NCBI RefSeq assembly: GCF_009741445.1
Contig: NZ_CP046507.1
Location: forward strand, 4,588,001 to 4,652,000
Direction of reading: 5' to 3'
DNA: 64,000 nucleotides
Source: Mycobacterium avium subsp. avium
GTDB lineage: Bacteria; Actinomycetota; Actinomycetes; Mycobacteriales; Mycobacteriaceae
In this document: one piece after another, positions 16,984 to 26,011 of the stretch
How positions within the stretch are numbered: the stretch's first letter is position 1
Layout of the letters: each line of letters starts with the position of its first letter
The notes under the pieces: model-generated
Database searches by the model: none
What the model was told of the DNA's origin: nothing
The model's input: the letters and a program-made list of their open reading frames with translations, nothing else
Program-made: the position numbers and the translations under genes

Positions 16984-17010
16984 GGAACTTAAGCGTGGTC
17001 GACTCATGTT
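16984..17010 (+). promoter_or_regulatory. SigE/SigH-type promoter candidate for acr2
   Basis: GGAAC (16984-16988) followed 19 bases later by GTT (17008-17010) resembles the GGAAY-N16-18-GTT promoters of the mycobacterial stress sigma factors SigE and SigH, with a slightly long spacer. The acr2/hsp gene of M. tuberculosis is known to be induced by heat and detergent stress under such sigma factors. The start codon lies about 78 bases downstream. Confidence 0.5.
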
Positions 17011-17040
17011 TGTAGGAGTAGCCGGCCGACGAGGCGCCGG

Positions 17041-17058
17041 TCACAGGAATCTCACAAC
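17041..17058 (+). promoter_or_regulatory. PhoP-box-like direct repeat upstream of acr2
   Basis: TCACAGG-AATC-TCACAAC is two near-copies of the PhoP heptamer TCACAGC with the 4-base spacing typical of PhoP sites in M. tuberculosis. The same two heptamers occur in swapped order and without a spacer at 16928-16941 (TCACAAC, TCACAGG). PhoP regulation of acr2 is documented in M. tuberculosis. The box lies between the sigma-type promoter and the ATG, so a second promoter or a repressive role must be considered. Confidence 0.5.
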
Positions 17059-17087
17059 GAAGCTCAAGGAAGTGGAAGGGAAGCACC

Positions 17088-17528
17088 ATGAGCAACCTCG
17101 CATTGTGGACACGACCGGCCTGGGACACCGACCGGTGGCTGCGCGACTTCTTCGGCCCCGCCGCCGCGGCGGACTGGAACAAGCCCGCGACCAGCGCGTT
17201 CAAGCCCGCCGCCGAGATCGTCAAGGACGGCGACGACGCGATCGTACGTGTCGAGCTGCCCGGCGTTGACGTCGACCAGGACGTCCAGGTCGAGCTGGAC
17301 CGTGGCCGCCTGGTGATCCGCGGCGAGCACCGCGACGAGCACGCGGAGGAGAAGGACGGCCGCACGCTGCGGGAGATCCGCTACGGCTCGTTCCACCGGT
17401 CGTTCCAGCTGCCCGGCCACGTCACCGACGACGACATCACGGCGTCCTACGACGCCGGGATGCTGACGGTCCGGGTCACCGGTGCGTACGCCGGAAACCA
17501 GGCGAAGCGCATCGCGATCACCAAGTAA
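17088..17528 (+). CDS. hsp: Small heat-shock protein Acr2/Hsp20 (Rv0251c homologue)
   Basis: This 146-residue alpha-crystallin-type chaperone has an N-terminal arm with WDTDRWLRDFFGP, then the alpha-crystallin domain at ~40-140 with VRVELPGVDVDQDVQVEL, SFHRSFQLPG and the signature AxYDAGMLTVRVT (here ASYDAGMLTVRV). It would bind unfolding proteins as an ATP-independent holdase. The ATG has GAAGGGAAG upstream. Position next to nirB and Rv0250c-Sdh1 matches Rv0251c (acr2), one of the most strongly heat-induced genes of M. tuberculosis. It ends in a very strong hairpin at 17547-17604. Confidence 0.92.
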   Translation: MSNLALWTRPAWDTDRWLRDFFGPAAAADWNKPATSAFKPAAEIVKDGDDAIVRVELPGVDVDQDVQVELDRGRLVIRGEHRDEHAEEKDGRTLREIRYGSFHRSFQLPGHVTDDDITASYDAGMLTVRVTGAYAGNQAKRIAITK

Positions 17529-17546
17529 TCCGCGCCGTACTCCGCG

Positions 17547-17604
17547 CGAGCAGACGCAAAAGCCCCCGAAAGCAAGGCGTTTCGGGGGCTTTTGCGTCTG
17601 CTCG
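17547..17604. terminator. Perfect 25-bp hairpin after acr2; dispersed palindromic element
   Basis: A 25-base arm (17547-17571, containing GCAGACGCAAAAGCCCCC) is followed by the loop GCAAGGCG and the exact reverse complement (17580-17604). The A and T tracts lie inside the stem, so it can terminate in both directions. A diverged copy with the same outer sequence lies at 53672-53729, so this is a repeated intergenic palindrome, not only a local terminator. Confidence 0.9.
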
Positions 17605-17752
17605 TGCGTCTGTTGGTGCCCGGCAGGCAGCATCCCGCGGCCCGCCGACCCGGCGTGCCGGTCGCGGGGCCGATGAACGCCTGACGTCCGGCGCGTGTCG
17701 TGGCTACTATCGGGGACGTACTGTGATCCGAAACACTCCTCGAGGAGATCCG

Positions 17753-18067
17753 TTGACTAGCACGCCGGGCACCACGGGCACGACCGAATTCGCCGAGCTG
17801 CACGACCTCATCGGCGGCCTGCGGCGGTGTGTGAGCTCCCTGCGGGCGCGCTACGGCGACAGCCCGGCGATGCGCCGCATCGTCATCGACGCCGACCGCA
17901 TCCTGTCCGACGTCGACCTGCTCGACACCGACGTATCCGAATTGGACCTGGCCCGCGCTACCGTGCAGCAGTCCGGGGAGAAGGTCGTCATCCCCGACAC
18001 CCAGTACGACAGCGAATTCTGGCGCGACGTCGACGACGAGGGCGTCGGCGGCCACCACAGGTCCTGA
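17753..18067 (+). CDS. Conserved hypothetical protein, Rv0250c homologue
   Basis: I start this at TTG 17753, which has GAGGAGA (17742-17748) at good distance; a GTG at 17723 in the same frame lacks as good a site. This gives 104 residues, near the 97 I recall for Rv0250c. The protein is acidic and helical (EFAELHDLIGGLRRCVSSLRARYGD, quoted in part; then RIVIDADRILSDVDLLDTD) and ends in a flexible HHRS tail. There is no signal peptide, membrane segment or known motif. Its place just before the Sdh1 operon is conserved in M. tuberculosis, which hints at a shared role, but the hairpin at 18089-18110 separates them. Function unknown. Confidence 0.7.
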   Translation: MTSTPGTTGTTEFAELHDLIGGLRRCVSSLRARYGDSPAMRRIVIDADRILSDVDLLDTDVSELDLARATVQQSGEKVVIPDTQYDSEFWRDVDDEGVGGHHRS

Positions 18068-18088
18068 ACAACCCGGGCGCCCCCAGCC

Positions 18089-18110
18089 AGCCCCCCGCAG
18101 AAGGGGGGCT
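18089..18110 (+). terminator. GC hairpin between the Rv0250c homologue and the sdh genes
   Basis: AGCCCCCC-GCAGAA-GGGGGGCT forms an 8-bp stem with a 6-base loop, 22 bases after the preceding stop and 51 before the next ATG. It may terminate or attenuate transcription into the succinate dehydrogenase genes. Confidence 0.6.
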
Positions 18111-18160
18111 CGCATCTGTGTACCCTTCGACAGACAGCCCGTTCGAAGAGGAACAACCAG

Positions 18161-18988
18161 ATGAGCGCACCCACGGCGAACCGTCCTGCGTCCGGTGTCT
18201 TTTCACCCACACGCGCCCGCATCGAGCAACGCACCCTGCGCACCGACCGGTGGTGGATGTCGCCGCTGCGGATCGACCTGGGCTTCGCCGCGTTCCTCAT
18301 CTATGCGACGGCGCGGGCCTTCCAGCAGAACTACTTCTTCGTCGGCAAGTACCACTACCTGACGCCGTTCTACTCGCCGTGCGTCAGCAAGGGCTGCGGT
18401 GAGGCCGGCGACATCTGGCCGCAGTTCCTGCCGGACGTGTGGTGGTTGCCGTACGCGGCGGTGTCGCTGCCGTTCCTGCTGCTGTTCCGGCTGACCTGTT
18501 ACTACTACCGCGGCGCCTACTACCGCACGGTGTGGCAGTCGCCGACGGCCTGCGCGGTGGCCGAGCCCCGCGTCCACTACACCGGCGAGACCAGGTTCCC
18601 GCTGATCATCCAGAACATTCACCGGTACTTCTTCTACATCGCCTTCCTCATCTCGGTGATCAACAGCTACGACGCGATCGTGGCGTTCCACTCCGACACC
18701 GGTCCGGGCGGATTCGGCTTCGGGCTGGGCAATCTGATCCTGCTCGGCAACGTCATCATGCTGTGGGTCTACACGCTGTCCTGCCACTCCTGCCGGCACG
18801 TGACCGGTGGCCGGCTCAAGCATTTCTCCAAGCACCCTGTGCGGTACTGGATCTGGACCCAGGTCAGCCACATCAACACCCGGCACAAGCTGTACGCCTG
18901 GATCACGCTGGGCACCCTGATGCTCACCGATTTCTACATCGCCCTGGTGGCCAGCGGCACCATCCCCGACCTGAGATTTGTTGGCTGA
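18161..18988 (+). CDS. Succinate dehydrogenase 1 membrane anchor subunit (Rv0249c homologue)
   Basis: This 275-residue integral membrane protein has about five hydrophobic segments (for example IDLGFAAFLIYATARAF, near residue 40, and FYIAFLISVINSYDAI, near residue 165). Conserved histidines in NIHRYFFYI, TLSCHSCRHVTGG and NTRHKLYAW are candidates for heme b ligands. It is a single-chain di-heme anchor of the type seen in Sdh1 of mycobacteria, which couples succinate oxidation to menaquinone. The length matches Rv0249c (273 residues). AGAGGAAC precedes the ATG. It is followed by sdhA (42-bp gap) and sdhB (overlap), forming the three-gene complex. Confidence 0.88.
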   Translation: MSAPTANRPASGVFSPTRARIEQRTLRTDRWWMSPLRIDLGFAAFLIYATARAFQQNYFFVGKYHYLTPFYSPCVSKGCGEAGDIWPQFLPDVWWLPYAAVSLPFLLLFRLTCYYYRGAYYRTVWQSPTACAVAEPRVHYTGETRFPLIIQNIHRYFFYIAFLISVINSYDAIVAFHSDTGPGGFGFGLGNLILLGNVIMLWVYTLSCHSCRHVTGGRLKHFSKHPVRYWIWTQVSHINTRHKLYAWITLGTLMLTDFYIALVASGTIPDLRFVG

Positions 18989-19030
18989 CAAGCCATTTGA
19001 CGAAGAATCAGAATTAGCTAGCGAGGTTTC

Positions 19031-20971
19031 ATGGTTGAGGTCGAACGGCATGCCTACGACGTAGTCGTCATCGGCGCCGGCGGCGCGGGATTGCGCGCGG
19101 TCATCGAGGCGCGGGAACGCGGCCTGCGCGTCGCGGTGGTGTGCAAGTCGTTGTTCGGCAAGGCGCACACCGTGATGGCCGAGGGCGGCTGCGCGGCCTC
19201 GATGGGCAACACCAACCCGAAGGACAACTGGAAGACCCACTTCGGCGACACCATGCGCGGGGGCAAGTTCCTCAACAACTGGCGCATGGCCGAGCTGCAC
19301 GCCAAGGAGGCCCCGGACCGCGTCTGGGAGCTGGAAACCTATGGCGCGCTGTTCGATCGGCTCAAGGACGGCAAGATCAGCCAGCGCAACTTCGGTGGGC
19401 ACACCTACCCGCGGCTGGCGCACGTCGGTGACCGCACCGGCCTGGAGCTGATCCGCACCATGCAGCAGAAGATCGTCTCGCTGCAGCAGGAGGATTACGC
19501 CGAACTCGGCGACTACGAGGCGCGCATCAAGGTGTTCGCCGAGTGCACGATCACCGAGCTGCTCAAGGACGGCGACGCGATCGCCGGCGCGTTCGGCTAT
19601 TGGCGCGAGAGCGGCCAGTTCGTGCTGTTCGAGGCGCCCGCGGTGGTGCTGGCCACCGGCGGCATCGGCAAGTCGTTCAAGGTCACCTCGAACTCCTGGG
19701 AGTACACCGGCGACGGGCACGCCCTGGCGCTGCGGGCGGGCGCATCGCTGATCAACATGGAGTTCGTCCAGTTCCACCCGACCGGCATGGTGTGGCCGCC
19801 GAGTGTGAAGGGGATCCTGGTCACCGAGGGCGTCCGCGGTGACGGCGGGGTGCTGAAGAACTCCGAGGGCAAGCGGTTCATGTTCGACTACATCCCCCCG
19901 GTGTTCAAGGGCCAGTACGCCGAGACCGAGCAAGAAGCCGACCAGTGGCTCAAGGACAACGACTCGGCCCGCCGCACTCCCGACCTGCTGCCGCGCGACG
20001 AGGTCGCGCGCGCCATCAACTCCGAGGTCAAGGCCGGCCGCGGCAGCCCGCACGGCGGCGTCTTCCTCGACATCGCGTCGCGGCTGACACCGGCGGAGAT
20101 CAACCGCCGGCTGCCGTCGATGTACCACCAGTTCAAGGAGCTGGCCGGGGTCGACATCACCAAGGAGCCGATGGAGGTCGGACCGACCTGCCACTACGTG
20201 ATGGGCGGCGTCGAGGTGGACGCCGACACCGGGGCGGCCACCGTCCCCGGCCTGTTCGCGGCCGGCGAGTGCTCCGGCGGCATGCACGGCTCCAACCGGC
20301 TGGGCGGCAACTCCCTGTCGGACCTGCTGGTGTTCGGCCGCCGCGCCGGGCTGGGCGCCGCCGACTACGTGCGCGCGCTGAGCAGCCGCCCGACCATCAG
20401 CCCCGACGCCGTCGAGGCGGCCGCCAAGCGGGCGCTGGCCCCGTTCGAGGCGCCGGCCGGCGGCACCGCCGAGAACCCCTACACCCTGCAGCTGGAACTG
20501 CAGCAGTCGATGAACGACCTGGTCGGCATCATCCGCAACGCCGACGAGATCTCCGAGGCCCTGGCGCGGCTGGGCAAACTGCGGGAGCGGTTCAAGAACC
20601 TGCACGTGGACGGGCAACGCCGGTACAACCCGGGCTGGAACCTGGCCCTCGACCTGCGCAACATGCTGCTGGTCAGCGAATGTGTCGCCAAGGCCGCGCT
20701 GGAGCGCACCGAGAGCCGCGGCGGGCACACCCGCGACGACCACCCGTCGATGGACTCGGCCTGGCGCAAGGTGCTGCTGGTGTGCGAGGCGGCCGGGGGC
20801 GACGAGGTGATTCCCGACATCAGCATCCGCAAGAAAGACCAGACGCCGATGCGGCCCGACCTGCTGGAACTGTTCGACATCGCCGAGCTGGAGAAGTACT
20901 ACACCGACGAGGAACTCGCCGGGCACCCAGGACGGGGCCCCAGGACGGACCCCGGGACGGAGAGCAAATGA
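19031..20971 (+). CDS. sdhA: Succinate dehydrogenase 1 flavoprotein subunit (Rv0248c homologue)
   Basis: This 646-residue flavoprotein has the same length as I remember for Rv0248c. The FAD-binding VVIGAGGAGLRAVIEA is at about 10-25; the covalent-FAD region with HTVMAEGGCAA is near 45; FVQFHPTG is near 247; and the C-terminal cap carries NRLGGNSLSDLLVFGRRAG near 425. It oxidises succinate to fumarate and passes electrons to the iron-sulfur subunit. Its TGA overlaps the sdhB ATG (ATGA), so the subunits are translationally coupled. No lesion is seen. Confidence 0.93.
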   Translation: MVEVERHAYDVVVIGAGGAGLRAVIEARERGLRVAVVCKSLFGKAHTVMAEGGCAASMGNTNPKDNWKTHFGDTMRGGKFLNNWRMAELHAKEAPDRVWELETYGALFDRLKDGKISQRNFGGHTYPRLAHVGDRTGLELIRTMQQKIVSLQQEDYAELGDYEARIKVFAECTITELLKDGDAIAGAFGYWRESGQFVLFEAPAVVLATGGIGKSFKVTSNSWEYTGDGHALALRAGASLINMEFVQFHPTGMVWPPSVKGILVTEGVRGDGGVLKNSEGKRFMFDYIPPVFKGQYAETEQEADQWLKDNDSARRTPDLLPRDEVARAINSEVKAGRGSPHGGVFLDIASRLTPAEINRRLPSMYHQFKELAGVDITKEPMEVGPTCHYVMGGVEVDADTGAATVPGLFAAGECSGGMHGSNRLGGNSLSDLLVFGRRAGLGAADYVRALSSRPTISPDAVEAAAKRALAPFEAPAGGTAENPYTLQLELQQSMNDLVGIIRNADEISEALARLGKLRERFKNLHVDGQRRYNPGWNLALDLRNMLLVSECVAKAALERTESRGGHTRDDHPSMDSAWRKVLLVCEAAGGDEVIPDISIRKKDQTPMRPDLLELFDIAELEKYYTDEELAGHPGRGPRTDPGTESK

Positions 20972-21714
20972 CCTACAACGCGAAGATGCGGGTATGGCGC
21001 GGTGACGACGCCAACGGTGCGTTGCAGGACTTCACTGTCGAGGTCAACGAGGGCGAGGTCGTCCTCGACATCATCCATCGCCTGCAGCAGACCCAGACGC
21101 CCGACCTGGCGGTCCGGTGGAACTGCAAGGCCGGCAAGTGCGGCTCCTGCTCGGCGGAGATCAACGGCTATCCGCGGTTGCTGTGCATGACCCGGATGTC
21201 CACCTTCGCCGAGGACGAGGTGGTCACCGTCACGCCGCTGCGCACCTTCCCGGTGATCCGCGACCTGGTCACCGACGTCTCGTTCAACTACGAAAAGGCC
21301 CGCGAGATCCCGTCTTTCGCGCCGCCCAAGGACCTGCAGCCCGGCGAGTACCGGATGGCGCAGGAGGACGTGCAGCGCTCGCAGGAGTTCCGCAAGTGTA
21401 TCGAGTGCTTCCTGTGCCAGAACGTCTGCCACGTGATTCGCGACCACGACGAGAACAAGAAGGCGTTCGCCGGCCCGCGCTTCCTGATGCGCATCGCCGA
21501 GCTGGAGATGCACCCGCTGGACACCCGAGACCGGCGCAACGACGCCCAGGACGAGCACGGCCTGGGCTACTGCAACATCACCAAGTGCTGCACCGAGGTC
21601 TGCCCGGAGAACATCAAGATCACCGACAACGCGCTGATCCCGATGAAAGAGCGGGTCGCCGACCGCAAATACGACCCGGTGGTGTGGCTCGGTAACAAGC
21701 TGTTCCGTCGCTGA
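20968..21714 (+). CDS. sdhB: Succinate dehydrogenase 1 iron-sulfur subunit (Rv0247c homologue)
   Basis: This 248-residue protein carries the three clusters in order: a plant-type [2Fe-2S] site with NCKAGKCGSCSAEINGYPRLLC (about 55-76, quoted in part elsewhere as CKAGKCGSC), a first ferredoxin motif CIECFLCQNVC (about 143-153), and a second CCTEVCPEN (about 205-213). It conducts electrons from FAD to the membrane quinone site. The start overlaps the sdhA stop by four bases, and the length equals that of Rv0247c. It completes the Sdh1 operon. Confidence 0.93.
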   Translation: MTYNAKMRVWRGDDANGALQDFTVEVNEGEVVLDIIHRLQQTQTPDLAVRWNCKAGKCGSCSAEINGYPRLLCMTRMSTFAEDEVVTVTPLRTFPVIRDLVTDVSFNYEKAREIPSFAPPKDLQPGEYRMAQEDVQRSQEFRKCIECFLCQNVCHVIRDHDENKKAFAGPRFLMRIAELEMHPLDTRDRRNDAQDEHGLGYCNITKCCTEVCPENIKITDNALIPMKERVADRKYDPVVWLGNKLFRR

Positions 21715-21779
21715 GCGTGCCGGCCGCGCGGCCGGGTTAGGCCGTCGCGGTCCCCGGGTAACCCCCTGGCATCCTGTCG

Positions 21780-21797
21780 GGCCGCCCGCGGGCGGCC
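21780..21797. terminator. 18-bp perfect palindrome after sdhB
   Basis: GGCCGCCCG-CGGGCGGCC lies between the sdhB stop (21714) and the small gene at 21825. It can form a short, very stable hairpin and may weaken read-through. There is no U-tract. Confidence 0.45.
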
Positions 21798-21824
21798 GTG
21801 TACCCACGACCGGAAAGGCATCTC

Positions 21825-21989
21825 ATGGAGCCGATGCGACAGACCGCCAGCATCAACAACATTCGTACCGCGATTCGGCAGTTGTCGGTGCGCGCCCAGC
21901 TGGCGCGCAAGGAGGGGCGGCACGGCGACGCCGCCGAACTCGAGAACCGCATCCAGGGTTTTCGCGAAGAACTCAGCCACCGCCCCTGA
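21825..21989 (+). CDS. Small helical protein downstream of sdhB, function unknown
   Basis: This 54-residue gene starts at an ATG with GGAAAGG (21812-21818) seven bases upstream. The protein is predicted to be almost wholly helical and charged (NNIRTAIRQLSVRAQLARKE, then AAELENRIQGFREEL), with a heptad-like spacing of Leu/Ile that suggests a coiled coil. There is no signal or membrane segment. It follows Sdh1 by 110 bases on the same strand and may be read from the same transcript past the palindrome. I recognise no family; an accessory role for Sdh1 is only a guess. Confidence 0.55.
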   Translation: MEPMRQTASINNIRTAIRQLSVRAQLARKEGRHGDAAELENRIQGFREELSHRP

Positions 21990-22029
21990 CCAACCTGACC
22001 AAGGGGCGGGCCGGGAAATCAGGAAAAGA

Positions 22030-22524
<495 letters not shown>

Positions 22525-22615
22525 TCATTCGCCCCTAGGCCGGACACGGGATTTTCGGATGTGACCCTACCCGGCGCGGATGGCGCCGTCGCGGCCACCC
22601 TGGCGCTACGCGGGA

Positions 22616-23641
22616 TCAGTCCGCTGCGCCGTGGTGCGCCGAAAAGCCGTGCGCCGAGGCGACATCGGGGTGCGAGCGCAGCCGGCTCTTCCAGGCGTTG
22701 CGGCCGTAGACGGAGAAGATGGGGTCGGCCGGATCCTCCGACGGGGTCCAGCGCTCGACGGCGCGCGCCCGGAGTTCAGGCGGCAGCGACAGCACGGGTA
22801 TCCGGGCGTCGAGGCGCGGATTGAAGAAGTAGGGCACCGAGATCCGCTCTGCCGTCGATCCCGCCAGATTCACCCGGTGCTCGGTGGCGCGCAGGTAGCC
22901 CCGGGTCGCCGCCTCCAGCAGCTCGCCGATGTTGACGATGAACGCACCCTGCCGCGGCGGCACGTCGATCCAGCCGTCGCCGCCCGGCCCGCCGCGGCGC
23001 ACCTGCAAGCCCCGGCTGCCCGGCTCGGCCAGCAGCAGCGTGAGCACACCGGCGTCGCGATGCGCGCCCACCCCCTGCGGGCCGGCCGCGCGCCCCGGGT
23101 AACGGATGATCTTGATCAGGGTGGCCGGCGCATCGGCGAACGCCGCGTCGAACACATCGTCCGGGCTGCCCAGCGCGGCCGCCCAGTGCCGCAGCAGGGT
23201 GCGGGCCACCCCGGACAGCGCGGCGTCCCACTCCGCGATGAGCCCGGGCAGCTCCGGCAGCGCCGCGGGCCACTGGTTGGGGCCCTGCAGCCACCGGTAG
23301 TCCGACTTGTCCAGCCCGCCGATCGGCGGGCGTTGCGGGCCGATGTCGATCTGTTCGCGCCAGTCGACCGCACCGCGGGTCCGCTCCCCGCCTAGCCGGG
23401 TGTAGCCGCGGAAATGGGGGCTGCGCACCATCGCGACGGCGTCCTTGTCCGCCTGGGGCAGCCGGAAGAACCGGCGCGCGGCGTCGAGCACCCGGTCCAC
23501 CAGGTCCGCCGGTACCCCGTGGCCGGTCAGATAGAAGAAGCCGACCCGGTGCGCGGCCTCGCGCAGGCCGTCCCGCAACACGTCGGGATCGGCCCGCAGG
23601 TCCACCTCGGGCACCGCGGTGACGCCCGGCACAGGGCACAT
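22616..23641 (-). CDS. Isopenicillin-N-synthase-like 2-oxoglutarate/Fe(II)-dependent oxygenase
   Basis: This 341-residue enzyme has the double-stranded beta-helix fold. The N-terminal DIOX_N part includes REAAHRVGFFYLTGHGVP near residue 32. Iron ligands are His and Asp of GVGAHRDAGVLTL and the distal His of RATEHRVN; the 2-oxoglutarate/substrate-binding RIS of ERISVPYFFNP follows. I place the start at ATG 23641 because GGAGGTGA lies eight bases before it; a GTG four codons upstream sits inside that site. The family hydroxylates or desaturates small molecules. The gene has no counterpart I know of at this place in H37Rv, so it looks like a lineage-specific insertion between Rv0245 and fadE5 homologues. 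Substrate unknown. Confidence 0.85.
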   Translation of the reverse strand: MCPVPGVTAVPEVDLRADPDVLRDGLREAAHRVGFFYLTGHGVPADLVDRVLDAARRFFRLPQADKDAVAMVRSPHFRGYTRLGGERTRGAVDWREQIDIGPQRPPIGGLDKSDYRWLQGPNQWPAALPELPGLIAEWDAALSGVARTLLRHWAAALGSPDDVFDAAFADAPATLIKIIRYPGRAAGPQGVGAHRDAGVLTLLLAEPGSRGLQVRRGGPGGDGWIDVPPRQGAFIVNIGELLEAATRGYLRATEHRVNLAGSTAERISVPYFFNPRLDARIPVLSLPPELRARAVERWTPSEDPADPIFSVYGRNAWKSRLRSHPDVASAHGFSAHHGAAD

Positions 23642-23788
23642 CTCGTTGCTCACCTCCCCACCGTCACCGCAGGTAGATGGGTTGCACGCGGCGTGGGCAC
23701 CCGTCTGCCCAACCGGTTGGTTAATTAGGCAATGAAATCTAGCTCACATTGGCTTGCATCCCGCTGACGCGAACGATATTTTGAAGTT

Positions 23789-23804
23789 GTTACTGGTGGG
23801 TAAC
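23789..23804. promoter_or_regulatory. Operator-like inverted repeat upstream of fadE5
   Basis: GTTACTGGTGGGTAAC is an inverted repeat (GTTAC/GTAAC, 6-base spacer) 50 bases before the fadE5 start codon. It shares the pattern TTACTnnnnnGTAA with the palindrome in the fadA2/fabG4 intergenic region at 27429-27444, which suggests one regulator for all these lipid genes. Confidence 0.5.
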
Positions 23805-23854
23805 TTAGACCTAGTACCCAACCACAAGTGGCATTCTCAACGAGGAGGACCGTA

Positions 23855-25690
23855 GTGAGCCACTACAAGAGCAACGTCCGCGACCAGGAATTCAACCTGT
23901 TCGAAGTGCTGGGCGTTGACAAGGCTTTAGGGCAAGGCGAGTTCAGCGATCTGGACGCCGACACGGCCCGCGAGATGTTGAACGAAATCAGCCGGCTGGC
24001 CGAGGGGCCCATCGCCGACTCCTTCGTCGAGGGCGACCGCAACCCGCCGGTGTTCGACCCGAAGACGCACTCGGTGACGCTGCCGGAATCGTTCAAGAAG
24101 TCCGTCCACGCCGTCATCGAGGCCGGGTGGGACAAGGTAGGCATCGACGAGGCCCTCGGCGGGGTCGCCATGCCCAAGGCGCTGCTGTGGGCGCTGCACG
24201 AGCACATCCTGGGCGCCAACCCGGCGGTCTGGATGTACGCCGGCGGCGCGGGCTTCGCCAACATCCTCTACCACCTGGGCACCGACGAGCAGAAGAAGTG
24301 GGCCGTGATGGCCGCCGAGCGCGGCTGGGGTTCGACCATGGTGCTCACCGAGCCGGACGCGGGTTCCGACGTCGGCGCCGGGCGCACCAAGGCGGTCAAG
24401 CAGGACGACGGCTCCTGGCACATCGACGGTGTGAAGCGATTCATCACCTCGGCCGACTCCGACGACCTGTTCGAGAACATCTTCCACCTGGTGCTGGCCC
24501 GCCCCGAGGGCGCCGGCCCCGGCACCAAGGGCCTGTCGCTGTTCTTCGTGCCCAAGTTCCTGTTCGACTTCGAGACCGGTGAGCTCGGCGAGCGCAACGG
24601 CGTCTTCGTCACCAATGTCGAGCACAAGATGGGCCTGAAGGTGTCGGCGACCTGCGAGCTGAGCTTCGGCCAGCACGACGTCCCGGCCAAGGGCTGGCTG
24701 GTCGGCGAGGTGCACAACGGCATCGCGCAGATGTTCGAGGTCATCGAGCAGGCCCGCATGATGGTGGGCACCAAGGCCATCGCGACCCTGTCGACGGGTT
24801 ACCTGAACGCGTTGGAGTACGCCAAGTCTCGCGTCCAGGGCGCCGACATGACCCAGATGACCGACAAGACCGCACCGCGGGTGACCATCACGCACCACCC
24901 GGACGTGCGGCGGTCGCTGATGACCCAGAAGGCCTATGCCGAGGGTCTGCGCGCACTGTACCTGTTCACCTCGACCTACCAGGACGCGGCGGTCGCCGAG
25001 GCGCTCTACGGGGTGGACGCCGAACTGGCGGTCAAGGTCAACGACCTGATGCTGCCGGTGGTCAAGGGCGTCGGCTCCGAGCAGGCCTACGCCAAGCTCA
25101 CCGAGAGCCTGCAGACCTTCGGTGGCTCCGGCTTCCTGCAGGACTACCCGATCGAGCAGTACATCCGCGACTCCAAGATCGACTCGCTCTACGAGGGCAC
25201 CACGGCCATCCAGGCGCAGGACTTCTTCTTCCGCAAGATCGTCCGCGACAAGGGTGTGGCGCTGGCCCACGTGTCCGAGCAGATCCAGAAGTTCGTCGAC
25301 AGCGAGTCCGGCAACGGCCGGCTCAAGTCCGAGCGCGAACTGCTGGCCAAGGCGCTGGCCGACGTGCAGGGCATGGCGACCGCGCTGACCGGCTACCTGA
25401 TGGCCGCCCAGGAGGACGTGACCAGCCTGTACAAGGTGGGGCTGGGTTCGGTGCGGTTCCTGATGAGCGTCGGTGACCTGATCATCGGCTGGTTGCTGCA
25501 GCGTCAGGCGGCGGTGGCCGTGGCGGCGCTAGACGCCGGCGCCAGCGGCGAGGACCGGTCCTTCTACGAGGGCAAGATCGCGGTGGCGTCGTTCTTCGCG
25601 AAGAACTTCCTGCCGATGCTGACCAGCACCCGCGAGGTCATCGAGACGCTGGACAACGACATCATGGAGCTCGACGAGGCGGCCTTCTAA
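23855..25690 (+). CDS. fadE5: Acyl-CoA dehydrogenase FadE5 (Rv0244c homologue)
   Basis: This 611-residue enzyme (same length as M. tuberculosis FadE5) starts at GTG 23855 with GAGGAGG six bases upstream. It belongs to the long acyl-CoA dehydrogenases with an extra C-terminal helical domain. Marks are [15 protein letters not shown] near residue 165, [20 protein letters not shown] near 285, and [19 protein letters not shown] near 445, where the glutamate of YEGTT is the catalytic base. It oxidises acyl-CoA chains to 2-enoyl-CoA. It is convergent with fadA2, and both ends carry terminators. Shared operator-like sites suggest co-regulation with fadA2 and fabG4. Confidence 0.93.
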   Translation: MSHYKSNVRDQEFNLFEVLGVDKALGQGEFSDLDADTAREMLNEISRLAEGPIADSFVEGDRNPPVFDPKTHSVTLPESFKKSVHAVIEAGWDKVGIDEALGGVAMPKALLWALHEHILGANPAVWMYAGGAGFANILYHLGTDEQKKWAVMAAERGWGSTMVLTEPDAGSDVGAGRTKAVKQDDGSWHIDGVKRFITSADSDDLFENIFHLVLARPEGAGPGTKGLSLFFVPKFLFDFETGELGERNGVFVTNVEHKMGLKVSATCELSFGQHDVPAKGWLVGEVHNGIAQMFEVIEQARMMVGTKAIATLSTGYLNALEYAKSRVQGADMTQMTDKTAPRVTITHHPDVRRSLMTQKAYAEGLRALYLFTSTYQDAAVAEALYGVDAELAVKVNDLMLPVVKGVGSEQAYAKLTESLQTFGGSGFLQDYPIEQYIRDSKIDSLYEGTTAIQAQDFFFRKIVRDKGVALAHVSEQIQKFVDSESGNGRLKSERELLAKALADVQGMATALTGYLMAAQEDVTSLYKVGLGSVRFLMSVGDLIIGWLLQRQAAVAVAALDAGASGEDRSFYEGKIAVASFFAKNFLPMLTSTREVIETLDNDIMELDEAAF

Positions 25691-25713
25691 AGCCCTTCCG
25701 AGGCCGCTGACAA

Positions 25714-25764
25714 GCGCAATCAAAAACCCCGCTTCCCCGATGGGAGCGGGGTTTTTGATTGCGC
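25714..25764. terminator. Strong hairpin terminator after fadE5
   Basis: GCGCAATCAAAAACCCCGCT (25714-25733) and its exact reverse complement (25745-25764) enclose an 11-base loop. The 20-bp stem carries an internal T5 run on the + strand and A5 on the other arm, so it can act in both directions. Confidence 0.9.
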
Positions 25765-25799
25765 GGCGCCGGATGGGCGCACGATCGGGCGCAGAAAAA

Positions 25800-25834
25800 G
25801 GCCGCCGCTGGATCCCCTCACTCCAGCGGCGGCC
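25800..25834 (-). terminator. Hairpin terminator serving fadA2
   Basis: GGCCGCCGCTGGA (25800-25812) pairs perfectly with TCCAGCGGCGGCC (25822-25834) around a 9-base loop. On the minus strand the stem is followed by CTTTTTC, a classical U-tract, so it fits as the fadA2 terminator. Confidence 0.85.
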
Positions 25835-26011
25835 CTTCTCGGACGCCCGTCGCGCAAACTGGCAGGCGGTCGTGTCAGGGATGCCCCGTATTGCCGTCGG
25901 GGTCGGGGGGTCAGACCACAACACGGGGCTATCCGGGGTCACGGATACCCGCGGCCTCCGGTTACTAACCCCTTGCTAACGCGATGTGACCCAACTCATG
26001 GGCCCGGCCCG

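Larger units (their letters stand above)
25691..26011. other. Convergent intergenic region with two terminators
   Basis: About 320 gene-free bases between the fadE5 and fadA2 stops. They hold hairpins at 25714-25764 and 25800-25834. The remaining ~180 bases on the fadA2 side include a weak repeat (GTATCCGGGGT-type sequences near 25930-25950) but no gene. Confidence 0.7.
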
